Source: HGM04593 sp045634365
Lineage (GTDB): Bacteria; Bacteroidota; Bacteroidia; Bacteroidales; Bacteroidaceae
Reading direction: 5' to 3'
Assembly: GCA_045634365.1 (NCBI GenBank)
Contig: JAZRAC010000004.1
Location: 1-60,119, forward strand
DNA: 60,119 bases
The position numbers and the translations under genes are program-made. The notes under the pieces are model-generated. The model worked only from the letters and a program-made list of their open reading frames with translations. It did no database searches and was not told where the DNA came from. Below, piece by piece: positions 43,886 through 52,603 of the stretch. Positions within the stretch are counted from its first letter, which is position 1. Each line of letters starts with the position of its first letter.

Positions 43886-43920
43886 ATTATGGCAGATGCG
43901 CTTCGGGCATCTGCCATAAT
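43886..43920 (+). terminator. Terminator of the repressor gene
   Basis: ATTATGGCAGATGC and GCATCTGCCATAAT form a perfect 14-bp stem with a TTCG-containing loop and a T-run. Confidence 0.88.
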
Positions 43921-44040
43921 TTTTATCCTCTTCTTTGTCGGGAAAAGGATGAAATTTAAGAAACGCATTGAAAAACTGTCAATTTTTCATCTGATTGTAA
44001 AAAATGGGTGAAAATTTTTCTTTTTTCTGCAAATATTTTA

Positions 44041-44048
44041 TACTTTCG
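44041..44048 (+). promoter_or_regulatory. -7 box TACTTTCG before ald
   Basis: TACTTTCG fits TAnnTTYG, 34 bases before the ATG at 44082. No -33 element is clear. Confidence 0.35.
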
Positions 44049-44081
44049 TCTGCTCAAATATAAAAATCAAAATTTACTATT

Positions 44082-45188
44082 ATGATAATAGGTGTACCAA
44101 AAGAGATTAAGAATAACGAGAACCGCGTGGGAATGACGCCCTCCGGTGTTAAGGAGATGACCAAACACGGCCATACAGTATATGTTCAGGCTTCGGCCGG
44201 ATTGAACAGCGGCTTTACCGATGATGCATATATTGCGGCAGGAGCCAATGTCCTGCCCACCATTGAGGAGGTTTATGCCATTGCAGAAATGATTGTAAAG
44301 GTGAAAGAACCCATAGAGAGCGAGTATAAACTCGTGCGCAAAGGGCAGTTGCTGTTTACCTATTTCCACTTTGCGTCGAGCGAGCCGCTCACAAAAGCAA
44401 TGATAGAGAGTGGGGCAATATGCTGTGCTTATGAAACAGTGGAACGCAAAGACCGTTCATTGCCGTTGCTTGTTCCAATGTCCGAGGTTGCGGGCCGTAT
44501 GTCTATTCAGGAGGGATGCTATTTCCTTGAACGTCCTCGCGGCGGAAAGGGTAAACTTTTGGGTGGCGTGCCCGGTGTAAAGCCGGCCAAGGTTTTTGTG
44601 ATAGGCGCCGGCGTAGTTGGTACAACCGCGGCTCGCACAGCTGCGGGAATGGGTGCCGATGTTACAATCTGCGATATTTCCTTGCCTCGCCTTTCCTATC
44701 TTGCCGATGTTATGCCCAGCAATGTAAAAACTCTTATGTCGTCGGAGTATAACATTCGCGAAGAACTTAAAACCGCCGACCTTGTCATCGGTTCGGTACT
44801 TATTCCCGGTGCAAAAGCTCCCAAATTAGTTACACGCGATATGCTTGCAGCTATGGAGCCGGGCAGCGTGCTTGTAGATGTTGCAATAGACCAAGGCGGC
44901 TGTTTCGAAACTTCGCACCCCACAACCCACGAGGAACCCACCTATTATATCGATGGAATACAGCATTATTGTGTTGCCAATATTCCGGGGGCAGTGCCTT
45001 ATACCTCAACATTGGCACTTACAAATGCTACATTGCCCTATGCTTTGCAACTTGCCGACAAAGGGTGGCGCAAGGCTTGCGCCGAGAATGAAGAGCTGCG
45101 CAAGGGGTTGAATGTGGCAGAAGGCAATGTCGTATATAAAAAGGTTGCCGAAACGTGGAACCTCCCATTCGTGGAACTTGAATTTTAA
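44082..45188 (+). CDS. ald: Alanine dehydrogenase
   Basis: A 368-residue NAD-dependent enzyme converting alanine and pyruvate. Conserved blocks: MIIGVPKEIKNNENRVGMTP, QLLFTYFHFA, PMSEVAGRMS, the Rossmann segment FVIGAGVVGTTAARTAAGMG, and VDVAIDQGGCFETS followed by VANIPGAVPYTST. Length matches the family. Single gene, followed by a palindromic repeat with terminator properties. Confidence 0.95.
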   Translation: MIIGVPKEIKNNENRVGMTPSGVKEMTKHGHTVYVQASAGLNSGFTDDAYIAAGANVLPTIEEVYAIAEMIVKVKEPIESEYKLVRKGQLLFTYFHFASSEPLTKAMIESGAICCAYETVERKDRSLPLLVPMSEVAGRMSIQEGCYFLERPRGGKGKLLGGVPGVKPAKVFVIGAGVVGTTAARTAAGMGADVTICDISLPRLSYLADVMPSNVKTLMSSEYNIREELKTADLVIGSVLIPGAKAPKLVTRDMLAAMEPGSVLVDVAIDQGGCFETSHPTTHEEPTYYIDGIQHYCVANIPGAVPYTSTLALTNATLPYALQLADKGWRKACAENEELRKGLNVAEGNVVYKKVAETWNLPFVELEF

Positions 45189-45204
45189 GATAAAATCCTA
45201 TTAC

Positions 45205-45368
45205 AAGAAGATGACTAAAAAGCGTATTTCAGCGTTACGCTTGCCTTTAAAATCCTCATTTACGCTTAGTAAACTCCGGTTTTTGGCTACGCAAGCCTTG
45301 AACTACATCTTTTTATTCATCTCCTACACAAAAGAGGCCGCTAAAAAATACTTTTTAGTCGGCCTCTT
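45205..45368. repeat. Repeat family 2, copy A
   Basis: A 164-base element with inverted ends (GATGACTAAAAAG and CTTTTTAGTC) and internal hairpins, one being TTTAC/GTAAA. The right part (AAGAGGCCG and CGGCCTCTT around CTAAAAAATACTTTTTAG) is a strong terminator for ald. A second copy lies at 57587-57753. Confidence 0.8.
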
Positions 45369-45446
45369 GTATATATAATATTACCCTTGCAGTGTAGTTA
45401 AATGAATTTATATCCTCTGTTGCTATGAAAATTTACCGATTTTTAC

Positions 45447-45454
45447 TATATTCG
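45447..45454 (+). promoter_or_regulatory. -7 box of the ATP synthase operon
   Basis: TATATTCG fits TAnnTTYG. A TTG at 45420-45422 is 24 bases upstream, longer than usual. The leader to the ATG at 45553 would be about 90 bases. Confidence 0.4.
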
Positions 45455-45552
45455 CAATGTTGTTTGTACATTGCAGGAACCTTGCAAAATGTATAATTGT
45501 TAATTATGTGCTTGCGTTACCTATTTATATATAATAAATAAAGATATTGATA

Positions 45553-47076
45553 ATGTCTGAGAACAGAGGATATATAGCCCAGATTATTGGAGCCGTGATT
45601 GATGTTACTTTTGAGAATAAAGGTGCCGACGGAAAAGTAATTCTGCCGGCTATTCACGAGGCACTTACCGTGTCGTGCAGCGACGGGCGTGAGCTGATAC
45701 TCGAAGTGCAACAGCATATAGGCGACGATACTGTGCGCACCGTGGCAATGGACCGCACGGCAGGGCTTGTGCGCAAAATGCCGGTCGTGGCCACCGGTGC
45801 TCCAATTACAATGCCCGTTGGCAATCAGATAAAGGGGCGTATGATGAACGTCGTCGGCGCTTCAATCGACGGAATGCGCACTCTCGATAAGGAGGGGGCC
45901 TATCCCATTCACCGCGAAGCTCCAAAATTCGAAGAACTCTCTACCGTGCAGGAGGTACTCTACACGGGAATAAAGGTGATAGACCTTTTGGAGCCCTATT
46001 GCAAGGGTGGAAAAATCGGCCTTTTCGGCGGTGCAGGCGTGGGAAAAACCGTGCTCATTATGGAGCTTATAAACAACATTGCAAAGGGGCACGACGGTTA
46101 TTCGGTGTTTGCGGGTGTGGGAGAGCGCACACGTGAAGGTAACGACCTGTTGCGCGAAATGATAGAGTCTAACGTGGTGCGTTACGGCGAGGCATTCAAA
46201 GAGGGAATGAAGAGGGGCGAGTGGGACCTCTCGAAAGTAGATTACAGTGAGGTTGAAAAATCGCAGGCAACGCTTGTGTATGGCCAGATGAGCGAGCCTC
46301 CCGGTGCGCGTGCATCGGTTGCCCTTTCGGGCCTGACAATTGCCGAGTCCTTCCGCGATGCGGGGGCTGCCGAGGGAAAAACCAACGATATATTGTTTTT
46401 TATCGATAATATTTTCCGTTTCACACAGGCCGGCTCCGAAGTGTCGGCACTTCTTGGCCGTATGCCCGGTTCCGTGGGCTACCAACCAACGCTTGCAAGC
46501 GAAATGGGAGCAATGCAGGAGCGTATAGCCTCCACCATTCACGGCTCTATAACCTCGGTGCAGGCAGTATATGTTCCGGCCGACGACCTCACCGATCCGG
46601 CTCCGGCAACCACCTTCACCCATCTTGACGCAACCACTGTGCTCAGCCGCAAGATTGCCGAGCTTGGAATATATCCGGCAGTAGATCCGCTCGACTCAAC
46701 ATCGCGCATTCTCGATGCTAATATCGTGGGCAAGGAGCACTACGACACGGCCCAGCGTGTGAAGCAGATACTGCAACGTAACAAGGAATTGCAGGATATA
46801 ATATCAATTCTGGGAATGGAAGAACTATCCGACGAGGACCGCACCACCGTGAATCGTGCCCGTCGTGTGCAACGTTTCCTCTCGCAGCCCTTCACCGTTG
46901 CCGAGCAATTTACAGGAGTAAAGGGAGTGATGGTGTCAATCGAAGATACTATAAAAGGATTTAATATGATACTCGACGGTGAGGTCGATAATATCCCCGA
47001 GCAGGCATTCCTGAACGTGGGAACCATAGAGGAGGCAATTGCCAAAGGCAAAAAAATGCTCGAACAAATTAAATAA
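45553..47076 (+). CDS. atpD: ATP synthase F1 subunit beta
   Basis: The ATG at 45553 gives 507 residues (MSENRGYIAQIIGAVIDV). Walker A GGAGVGKTVLI, the catalytic GERTREG loop, the DELSEED-like EELSDEDR, and VYVPADDLTDPAPATTF are present. It is the first gene of the operon, as in other Bacteroidetes. The catalytic subunit makes or splits ATP. Confidence 0.98.
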   Translation: MSENRGYIAQIIGAVIDVTFENKGADGKVILPAIHEALTVSCSDGRELILEVQQHIGDDTVRTVAMDRTAGLVRKMPVVATGAPITMPVGNQIKGRMMNVVGASIDGMRTLDKEGAYPIHREAPKFEELSTVQEVLYTGIKVIDLLEPYCKGGKIGLFGGAGVGKTVLIMELINNIAKGHDGYSVFAGVGERTREGNDLLREMIESNVVRYGEAFKEGMKRGEWDLSKVDYSEVEKSQATLVYGQMSEPPGARASVALSGLTIAESFRDAGAAEGKTNDILFFIDNIFRFTQAGSEVSALLGRMPGSVGYQPTLASEMGAMQERIASTIHGSITSVQAVYVPADDLTDPAPATTFTHLDATTVLSRKIAELGIYPAVDPLDSTSRILDANIVGKEHYDTAQRVKQILQRNKELQDIISILGMEELSDEDRTTVNRARRVQRFLSQPFTVAEQFTGVKGVMVSIEDTIKGFNMILDGEVDNIPEQAFLNVGTIEEAIAKGKKMLEQIK

Positions 47077-47085
47077 CACAACAGA

Positions 47086-47340
47086 ATGGCGGCCCGCACT
47101 CTTAGACTCATAATCCTCTCGCCCGAAAAAGAACTCTTCTCGGGCAATGTAACCGGAGTATTGTTCCCCGGTGCAACGGCTCCTTTTACCGTGCTCTATA
47201 ATCACGCCCCTATAATATCGGTGTTGGAGCAGGGAACCATACGTTGGGAGGCCGACACACAGGGCGAGGTTACAATAGACGGCGGTTTTGTCGAAGTGTG
47301 CGACAATGTGGTAACCGCTTGCGTGGAAACAAAAAAATGA
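47086..47340 (+). CDS. atpC: ATP synthase F1 subunit epsilon, short form
   Basis: An 84-residue protein (MAARTLRLIILSPEKELFSG), containing only the N-terminal beta-sandwich; the C-terminal helical hairpin that inhibits ATPase in E. coli (139 residues) is absent. Short epsilon subunits are common in this phylum. Nine bases after atpD. Confidence 0.93.
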   Translation: MAARTLRLIILSPEKELFSGNVTGVLFPGATAPFTVLYNHAPIISVLEQGTIRWEADTQGEVTIDGGFVEVCDNVVTACVETKK

Positions 47341-47346
47341 ACGACG

Positions 47347-47724
47347 ATGAAAAAACTGCTTAAAACAACCATCATATTCACAGGCATAATGTTGCTGCTA
47401 TTGTTGCTTGCCGAGCTTATTATGGCACACATCCTCACGCAATATGCTTTCAATGGCCATTGGGTGGTGGCACTCTATTTTTGGATATTTTATATGGGAG
47501 CCCTCTTTTTTATGGGAACCAAAATATCAAAGGCTGTTTTTATGAAATATATAATGGGCCTAAAAGCGGCGAAACTCTTTGCTTCGCTCTTCTTTATAGC
47601 CATTGCCGCATTTATTATGCGCGACAATATAGTAGCTCTTGTGTTTACCTTCTTTATCTACTATCTGCTGTTGCTCATTCCCGAGTGTGCATATAGTATA
47701 TATATGAAAAAGCATATTAAATGA
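47347..47724 (+). CDS. Small membrane protein in the ATP synthase operon (AtpI-like position)
   Basis: A 125-residue protein with four hydrophobic segments (IIFTGIMLLLLLLAELIM, WVVALYFWIFYMGALFF and two more). It sits between atpC and atpB, where other genomes carry an AtpI- or AtpZ-like assembly factor for the c-ring. No family motif is visible, so this is a positional inference. Confidence 0.65.
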   Translation: MKKLLKTTIIFTGIMLLLLLLAELIMAHILTQYAFNGHWVVALYFWIFYMGALFFMGTKISKAVFMKYIMGLKAAKLFASLFFIAIAAFIMRDNIVALVFTFFIYYLLLLIPECAYSIYMKKHIK

Positions 47725-47728
47725 AAAT

Positions 47729-48793
47729 ATGAAGATGTTGCGTCACATACTCTTGCTTCTGCTCCCCCTGCTCGTGATAAACACGCGAGCATTTGCTACA
47801 TCGTCGGGCGAGAAGGGCACGTTCGACGCTCCAAAGGTAATATTCGAGCATTTGAAGGACTCCTACGAATGGCACATTACCAAGATAGGCGACAAGCATA
47901 TATCAATTCCCCTGCCTGTAATACTTTACAGCGAGCGTGCAGGCTGGCAACTATTCTCCTCGTCGGTATTCCACGATGCCGAAGAGTATAATGGCTTTTA
48001 TTTGGCTCGCGAGGGCAGTGCCGAGGGTAAAATTGTGGAGCTCGATGCGCAGGGCAACGAAGTGCGCCCTCTGCTCGATATTTCAATAACCAAAAATGTG
48101 CTTGCAATATTCCTGAATGGAATATTATTATGCGTGATAATGCTTCTTACCTCTCGCTGGTACAAACGGCACAAATGCAACGACGAAGCACCGCGAGGCT
48201 TTGTGGGAGCAGTGGAGATGATGCTCACAATGGTTGTCGACGATGTTATTAAGCCCAACGTGGGCGCAAAGGCGGCACGCTTCACCCCCTACCTGCTCAC
48301 CATCTTCTTTTTTATATTGTTCAGCAACCTGATGGGGCTCATCCCCATCTTCCCCGGCGGAGCGAATGTTACGGGAAATATAGCGGTTACCCTTGCCCTC
48401 TCTCTCTGCACATTTGTGGCGGTGAATGTTTTTGGCAATAAAGAGTATTTTAAAGAGATTTTCTGGCCCGATGTTCCAACGTGGTTAAAGGTACCGGTGC
48501 CGTTAATGCCCTTTATAGAGCTGTGCGGAGTGTTTGTAAAGCCGTTTGCACTCACAGTGCGTCTGTTTGCCAATATTTTTGCGGGGCACACAGCAATATT
48601 GGTATTTATATGCCTCATATTCATAACAATGTCGGTAAATAAATATCTTGGTGGAGCAATGACTGTAATTTCGGTATTCTTTACCGTGTTTATGAATATA
48701 TTGGAATTATTGGTAGCCTTTATTCAGGCATTTGTGTTTACAATGTTGTCGGCAGTCTTCATAGGACTTGCACAGCCCGAACATCATAAATGA
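47729..48793 (+). CDS. atpB: ATP synthase Fo subunit a
   Basis: A 354-residue protein with a cleavable signal-like start (MKMLRHILLLLLPLLVINTRAF is the first 22 residues; see DNA from 47729) and a periplasmic N-terminal domain of about 110 residues, longer than in E. coli (271). The channel helices follow, with the essential arginine in FALTVRLFANIFAGH and LPLMPFIELCGVFVKPF-like segment. The N-terminal extension is usual for Bacteroidetes. Confidence 0.95.
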   Translation: MKMLRHILLLLLPLLVINTRAFATSSGEKGTFDAPKVIFEHLKDSYEWHITKIGDKHISIPLPVILYSERAGWQLFSSSVFHDAEEYNGFYLAREGSAEGKIVELDAQGNEVRPLLDISITKNVLAIFLNGILLCVIMLLTSRWYKRHKCNDEAPRGFVGAVEMMLTMVVDDVIKPNVGAKAARFTPYLLTIFFFILFSNLMGLIPIFPGGANVTGNIAVTLALSLCTFVAVNVFGNKEYFKEIFWPDVPTWLKVPVPLMPFIELCGVFVKPFALTVRLFANIFAGHTAILVFICLIFITMSVNKYLGGAMTVISVFFTVFMNILELLVAFIQAFVFTMLSAVFIGLAQPEHHK

Positions 48794-48822
48794 GTATTAC
48801 TAATTATTAAAAAATAACGATT

Positions 48823-49074
48823 ATGTTTACAATTCTTTTACAAGCAGCTATTAGCGTCAGCCTCTCAAAAGCAACAGCGGCCATTGCCGCAAGTATAGTG
48901 GTTCTTGGTGCCGCATTCGGCATTAGCCGCATTGCCTCAACAGCGTTGGAATCTATGGCACGTCAGCCCGAGGTTGCGGGTGACATTCGATCGAGTATGA
49001 TTCTCGCAGCTGCACTCATCGAGGGTGTTGCAATGTTTGCCATTCTTGTTTCCATTCTTGTTATATTGCTGTAA
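48823..49074 (+). CDS. atpE: ATP synthase Fo subunit c
   Basis: An 83-residue hairpin of two membrane helices. The ion-binding carboxylate is E67 in ALIEGVAMF. The polar loop is SMARQPE. No sodium-site glutamine or ES/ET pair is seen, which points to protons rather than sodium. Confidence 0.95.
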   Translation: MFTILLQAAISVSLSKATAAIAASIVVLGAAFGISRIASTALESMARQPEVAGDIRSSMILAAALIEGVAMFAILVSILVILL

Positions 49075-49092
49075 TATAAAAAGGAGCAGAAG

Positions 49093-49602
49093 ATGTCTAT
49101 TTTATTACCCGATGCAGGCCTTCTCTTTTGGATGCTTGTAGCCTTTGGAATAGTATTTTTCATACTCTCCAAATTTGTCTTTCCGGCAATCACCACGCTG
49201 GTCGACGAACGCAAACGCTTCATCGACGAGGCCTTGCAGAATGCAAAAGATGCCAATGCAAAGCTTGCCGATATAAATGCCGAGGGCGAGGCACTATTGC
49301 AGGCTGCACGCGAGGAGCAGACAAGAATATTGCGTGAGGCCACCGTGGCACGCGAGCAAATGATGAAGGAAGCTCGCGAAAAGGCCAATGTGGAGGGCGA
49401 AAAACTCATCGCCGAGGCTCGTCGTGTGATAGAGCAGGAGAAAGAGGCTGCATTGAATGAAATACGCAACAATATAGCCGAACTATCTCTCGGAATTGCC
49501 GAAAAAGTGCTTCGTAGCGAACTATCGAGCGACGCCTCGCAGCAGGCCTATATTGAGAAACTCGTCGACGAAGCCATTGTAGATAAAACCAACAGAAAAT
49601 GA
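49093..49602 (+). CDS. atpF: ATP synthase Fo subunit b
   Basis: A 169-residue protein: one N-terminal membrane helix (LLFWMLVAFGIVFFILSKF) and a long charged coiled coil (about 40-150) that forms the stator stalk. Its stop overlaps the atpH start by four bases. Confidence 0.95.
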   Translation: MSILLPDAGLLFWMLVAFGIVFFILSKFVFPAITTLVDERKRFIDEALQNAKDANAKLADINAEGEALLQAAREEQTRILREATVAREQMMKEAREKANVEGEKLIAEARRVIEQEKEAALNEIRNNIAELSLGIAEKVLRSELSSDASQQAYIEKLVDEAIVDKTNRK

Positions 49603-50150
49603 ATACAGGAATAGTTGCACAGCGTTACGCCCTTGCCCTCTATGAGTATGCCAAGGAGGAACGGGCCGAGGTTGCGGTATATAAAAATATGCAGCAACTG
49701 AAAAATACACTGCGCCAATTAAAGGAGTTTCCCATAGTATTGAGAAACCCCTCTATGACTATTCAAGAGAAAGTACGGCTTATATGTTCCGCCGTGGAAG
49801 CACCCGCTCCCACCTTCTCCCGCTTCGCTACGCTGGTGGTGAAGAACGCACGCGAGGACCTGCTCCTTTATATGGCATATTCATATATAAATATATACCG
49901 CGAGGAGAAAAAAGTTTTGGCAATGAAGATAACCACAGCCCAGCCATTATCGAAGGAGTTGCAGGATAAAATTGAGAATATCATCGAGAGGCAGAGCGAG
50001 GTGGATGTTGAGATAAGAAACATTGTCGACTCCTCGCTCATAGGCGGTTTTATAATCGAAACAAAAGGCATCCGGCTCGATGCAAGCGTCAGCCAGCAAC
50101 TCTCCGAGATTAAAAAACAATTGGTAAGAACTAACAGGAAAATAGTATAA
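49599..50150 (+). CDS. atpH: ATP synthase F1 subunit delta
   Basis: A 183-residue protein (MNTGIVAQRYALALYEYAKE), with the conserved C-terminal SLIGGFIIETKGIRLDASVSQQL. It links the b stalk to the top of F1. Overlaps both neighbours by a few bases. Confidence 0.95.
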   Translation: MNTGIVAQRYALALYEYAKEERAEVAVYKNMQQLKNTLRQLKEFPIVLRNPSMTIQEKVRLICSAVEAPAPTFSRFATLVVKNAREDLLLYMAYSYINIYREEKKVLAMKITTAQPLSKELQDKIENIIERQSEVDVEIRNIVDSSLIGGFIIETKGIRLDASVSQQLSEIKKQLVRTNRKIV

Positions 50151-51727
50151 TGAATATAAAACCCAGCGAAGTATCGGCAGTACTCCTTGAAGAACTTAAA
50201 GGAGTCGCTAATAATGCCAAATATGACGAGGTTGGCACAGTGTTGCAAGTGAGCGACGGAGTGGTGCGCATCTATGGACTGAACAACGCCGAGGCCGAGG
50301 AGTTGCTCGAATTCGACAATGGAATAAAGGCCATTGTAATGAACCTCGAAGAGGATAATGTGGGAGCAGTTCTTCTTGGTCCCACAGATAAGATAAAAGA
50401 GGGAATGACAGTGAAACGCACCCATCGTATCGCCTCAATCGACGTGTGCGATGGAATGTTGGGGCGCGTTATAACTCCTCTTGGCGAGCCACTCGATGGT
50501 AAGGGAGAAATTGAGGGCGAAAAATACGAAATGCCCCTCGACCGCAAGGCTCCCGGAGTAATATTCCGTCAGCCGGTAACAGAGCCTTTGCAGACAGGGT
50601 TAAAATCCATCGACTCTATGATACCCATCGGCCGCGGACAGCGCGAGCTCATAATCGGCGACCGCCAGACGGGTAAAACTGCAATAGCCATAGATGCAAT
50701 AATAAACCAACGTGCCAACTACGAGGCCGGCAATCCCGTCTATTGCATATATGTGGCGATAGGGCAGAAGGGCTCAACCGTAGCCTCCATAGTAAATACT
50801 TTGCGCCAACATAAGGCACTCGACTACACAACAGTGGTGGTGGCAACAGCATCCGATACAGCAGCAATGCAATACTATGCCCCTATGGCAGGAGCTGCCA
50901 TCGGCGAGTATTTTCGCGACACGGGCCGTCACGCGCTTGTTGTTTACGACGACCTCTCGAAACAGGCTGTTGCCTATCGTGAGGTGTCGCTCATCCTTCG
51001 TCGTCCCTCGGGGCGCGAGGCCTATCCGGGCGATGTCTTCTATCTGCACTCGCGCTTGCTTGAACGTGCAGCGAAAATAATAAACCAGCAGGAGGTTGCC
51101 GAGCAGATGAACGACCTTCCCTCCGGCCTCAAAGGCAAAGTGAAGGGCGGAGGCTCGTTAACGGCACTCCCCATCATAGAGACACAGGCCGGCGATGTTT
51201 CGGCCTATATTCCCACCAACGTAATCTCAATTACCGATGGCCAGATATATCTCGAAAGTGACCTTTTCAATCAGGGCTTCCGTCCGGCGGTGAATGTGGG
51301 AATTTCTGTGTCGCGTGTGGGTGGTAATGCGCAGATAAAATCGATGAAAAAGGTAGCCGGAACGCTTAAAATAGACCAAGCGCAATTCCGCGAGCTCGAA
51401 GCGTTTGCAAAATTCGGCAGTGATATGGATCCGGTAACAAAAATGGTGATAGACCGCGGCCGTCGCAACAACGCCCTGCTTGTGCAGCCGCAATACTCAC
51501 CAATGCCGGTTGGCGAGCAGATTGCAATAATATATTGCGGCGTTAATAATCTTCTGAGCAATGTACCGTGCGAAAAGGTTGCAGAATTTGAGAGCCTCTT
51601 CCTCGATATTATGCGCACGCGCCATAGTGCCGATGTACTCGATGTTCTTTCGTCGGGTGTAATAAACGACGAGGTAGAGAGTATAATAAAAGATGTAGCC
51701 ACAGAAATAACATCAACCCTCAATTAG
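50150..51727 (+). CDS. atpA: ATP synthase F1 subunit alpha
   Basis: A 525-residue protein with Walker A GDRQTGKTAIA, VYDDLSKQAVAYRE and the arginine-finger region ISVSRVGGNAQIKSMK. Normal length. Starts on the last base of atpH. Confidence 0.98.
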   Translation: MNIKPSEVSAVLLEELKGVANNAKYDEVGTVLQVSDGVVRIYGLNNAEAEELLEFDNGIKAIVMNLEEDNVGAVLLGPTDKIKEGMTVKRTHRIASIDVCDGMLGRVITPLGEPLDGKGEIEGEKYEMPLDRKAPGVIFRQPVTEPLQTGLKSIDSMIPIGRGQRELIIGDRQTGKTAIAIDAIINQRANYEAGNPVYCIYVAIGQKGSTVASIVNTLRQHKALDYTTVVVATASDTAAMQYYAPMAGAAIGEYFRDTGRHALVVYDDLSKQAVAYREVSLILRRPSGREAYPGDVFYLHSRLLERAAKIINQQEVAEQMNDLPSGLKGKVKGGGSLTALPIIETQAGDVSAYIPTNVISITDGQIYLESDLFNQGFRPAVNVGISVSRVGGNAQIKSMKKVAGTLKIDQAQFRELEAFAKFGSDMDPVTKMVIDRGRRNNALLVQPQYSPMPVGEQIAIIYCGVNNLLSNVPCEKVAEFESLFLDIMRTRHSADVLDVLSSGVINDEVESIIKDVATEITSTLN

Positions 51728-51734
51728 GCAAGCG

Positions 51735-52592
51735 ATGAACCTTAAAGAGATAAAGCAGCGAATACAATCGGTAAAGAGCACGCAGAAGATAACGTCGGCA
51801 ATGAAACTCGTGTCGGCGGCCAAGCTCCGTCGTGCCCAGAATACAATAGAGAGTATGCTACCTTATAAGCATAAGCTTGATGAAATTCTTGCTGCTTTTC
51901 TGCAAAATACCCCCTCGGTCGACACCCCCTACATAGCCATACGCGATGTTAGGAAGGTGGCAATAATCGCCGTCTCCTCCAATTCGAGCCTGTGTGGCGG
52001 CTTTAATGCCAATATCATACGCGAGACCAAAGAGGCTGTTGAAAAATATACCGCCGAAGGAGTGGACGTTGAGCTGCTCCCCGTTGGGAAAAAGATGTCC
52101 GATGCTGTGCGCAAGATGGGGCGCGAGCCCAACCTCTCGCTTATGGAGCAGGCTGCCGCAGTCTCCTATAATGATGTTGCCACTGTTGCCTCGCATCTTA
52201 TGGAACGCTTCGTGGCAGGCGAAATTGACCGCGTGGAGCTTGTGTACACCCATTTCCATTCTGCCGCCAAGCAGGAACCCGTAAAGGAGTGCTTCTTGCC
52301 CGTGGATATTGTCTCGCTTGCCGGTGAGGGCACTGCCACCGGAGAATTTATATTGGAGCCGAGCAAGGAACAACTATTGCAGGAACTGTTGCCACGAGCC
52401 ATAATCCTGCATCTTTTCACTGCATTGCTCGATTCGGCTGCGGCTGAGCACGCAGCCCGTATGATGGCAATGCAGATAGCCACCGACAATGCCGACGACC
52501 TTATAGAAGAGCTTGTGCGCGAGTATAACAAGGGACGTCAGCAGGCAATAACAAATGAACTGCTCGATATTGTAGCCGGCAGTTCCAACTAA
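51735..52592 (+). CDS. atpG: ATP synthase F1 subunit gamma
   Basis: A 285-residue protein with the N-terminal helix MNLKEIKQRIQSVKSTQKIT and C-terminal ASEHAARM-like segment EHAARMMAMQIATDNADD. It is the rotating shaft of F1. Last subunit gene of the operon; a lipoprotein gene follows in 11 bases. Confidence 0.97.
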   Translation: MNLKEIKQRIQSVKSTQKITSAMKLVSAAKLRRAQNTIESMLPYKHKLDEILAAFLQNTPSVDTPYIAIRDVRKVAIIAVSSNSSLCGGFNANIIRETKEAVEKYTAEGVDVELLPVGKKMSDAVRKMGREPNLSLMEQAAAVSYNDVATVASHLMERFVAGEIDRVELVYTHFHSAAKQEPVKECFLPVDIVSLAGEGTATGEFILEPSKEQLLQELLPRAIILHLFTALLDSAAAEHAARMMAMQIATDNADDLIEELVREYNKGRQQAITNELLDIVAGSSN

Positions 52593-52603
52593 ACATAAAC
52601 AGA

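Larger units (their letters stand above)
30422..43920. mobile_element. Phage-derived locus: terminase, capsid genes, holin/spanin and S24 repressor, without integrase
   Basis: About 13.5 kb bounded by strong terminators (30341-30379, 43886-43920). Leftward: terminase large subunit, a paralogous pair, a small basic protein. Rightward: scaffold-like, capsid, connector-like, adaptor-like, holin-like, spanin-like, a large structural protein and a small one. Right end: two small leftward genes diverging from an autocleavable repressor. I found no integrase, transposase, replication gene, endolysin, portal, tail tape measure or tail fibre, and no direct repeats at the ends that would mark attachment sites. 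Four 16-bp dyads sit in the two control regions. The absence of recognisable genes could reflect divergence rather than true loss. Confidence 0.75.
45189..45552. other. Spacer between ald and the ATP synthase operon
   Basis: A 364-base gap holding repeat family 2 copy A (45205-45368) and the presumed operon promoter. A short ORF through the repeat (ATG 45211) is not preserved in the second copy, so I do not call it a gene. Confidence 0.7.

Noticed and set aside
30380..44081. Attachment-site direct repeats around the phage-like locus
   Set aside because: Comparing the flanks by eye gave only similar terminator arms (ATAAAGAAG), no true direct repeat and no tRNA gene.
45211..45378. Short ORF through repeat family 2 copy A
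   Set aside because: The second copy of the repeat does not keep the frame, and the sequence is explained by hairpins and a terminator.
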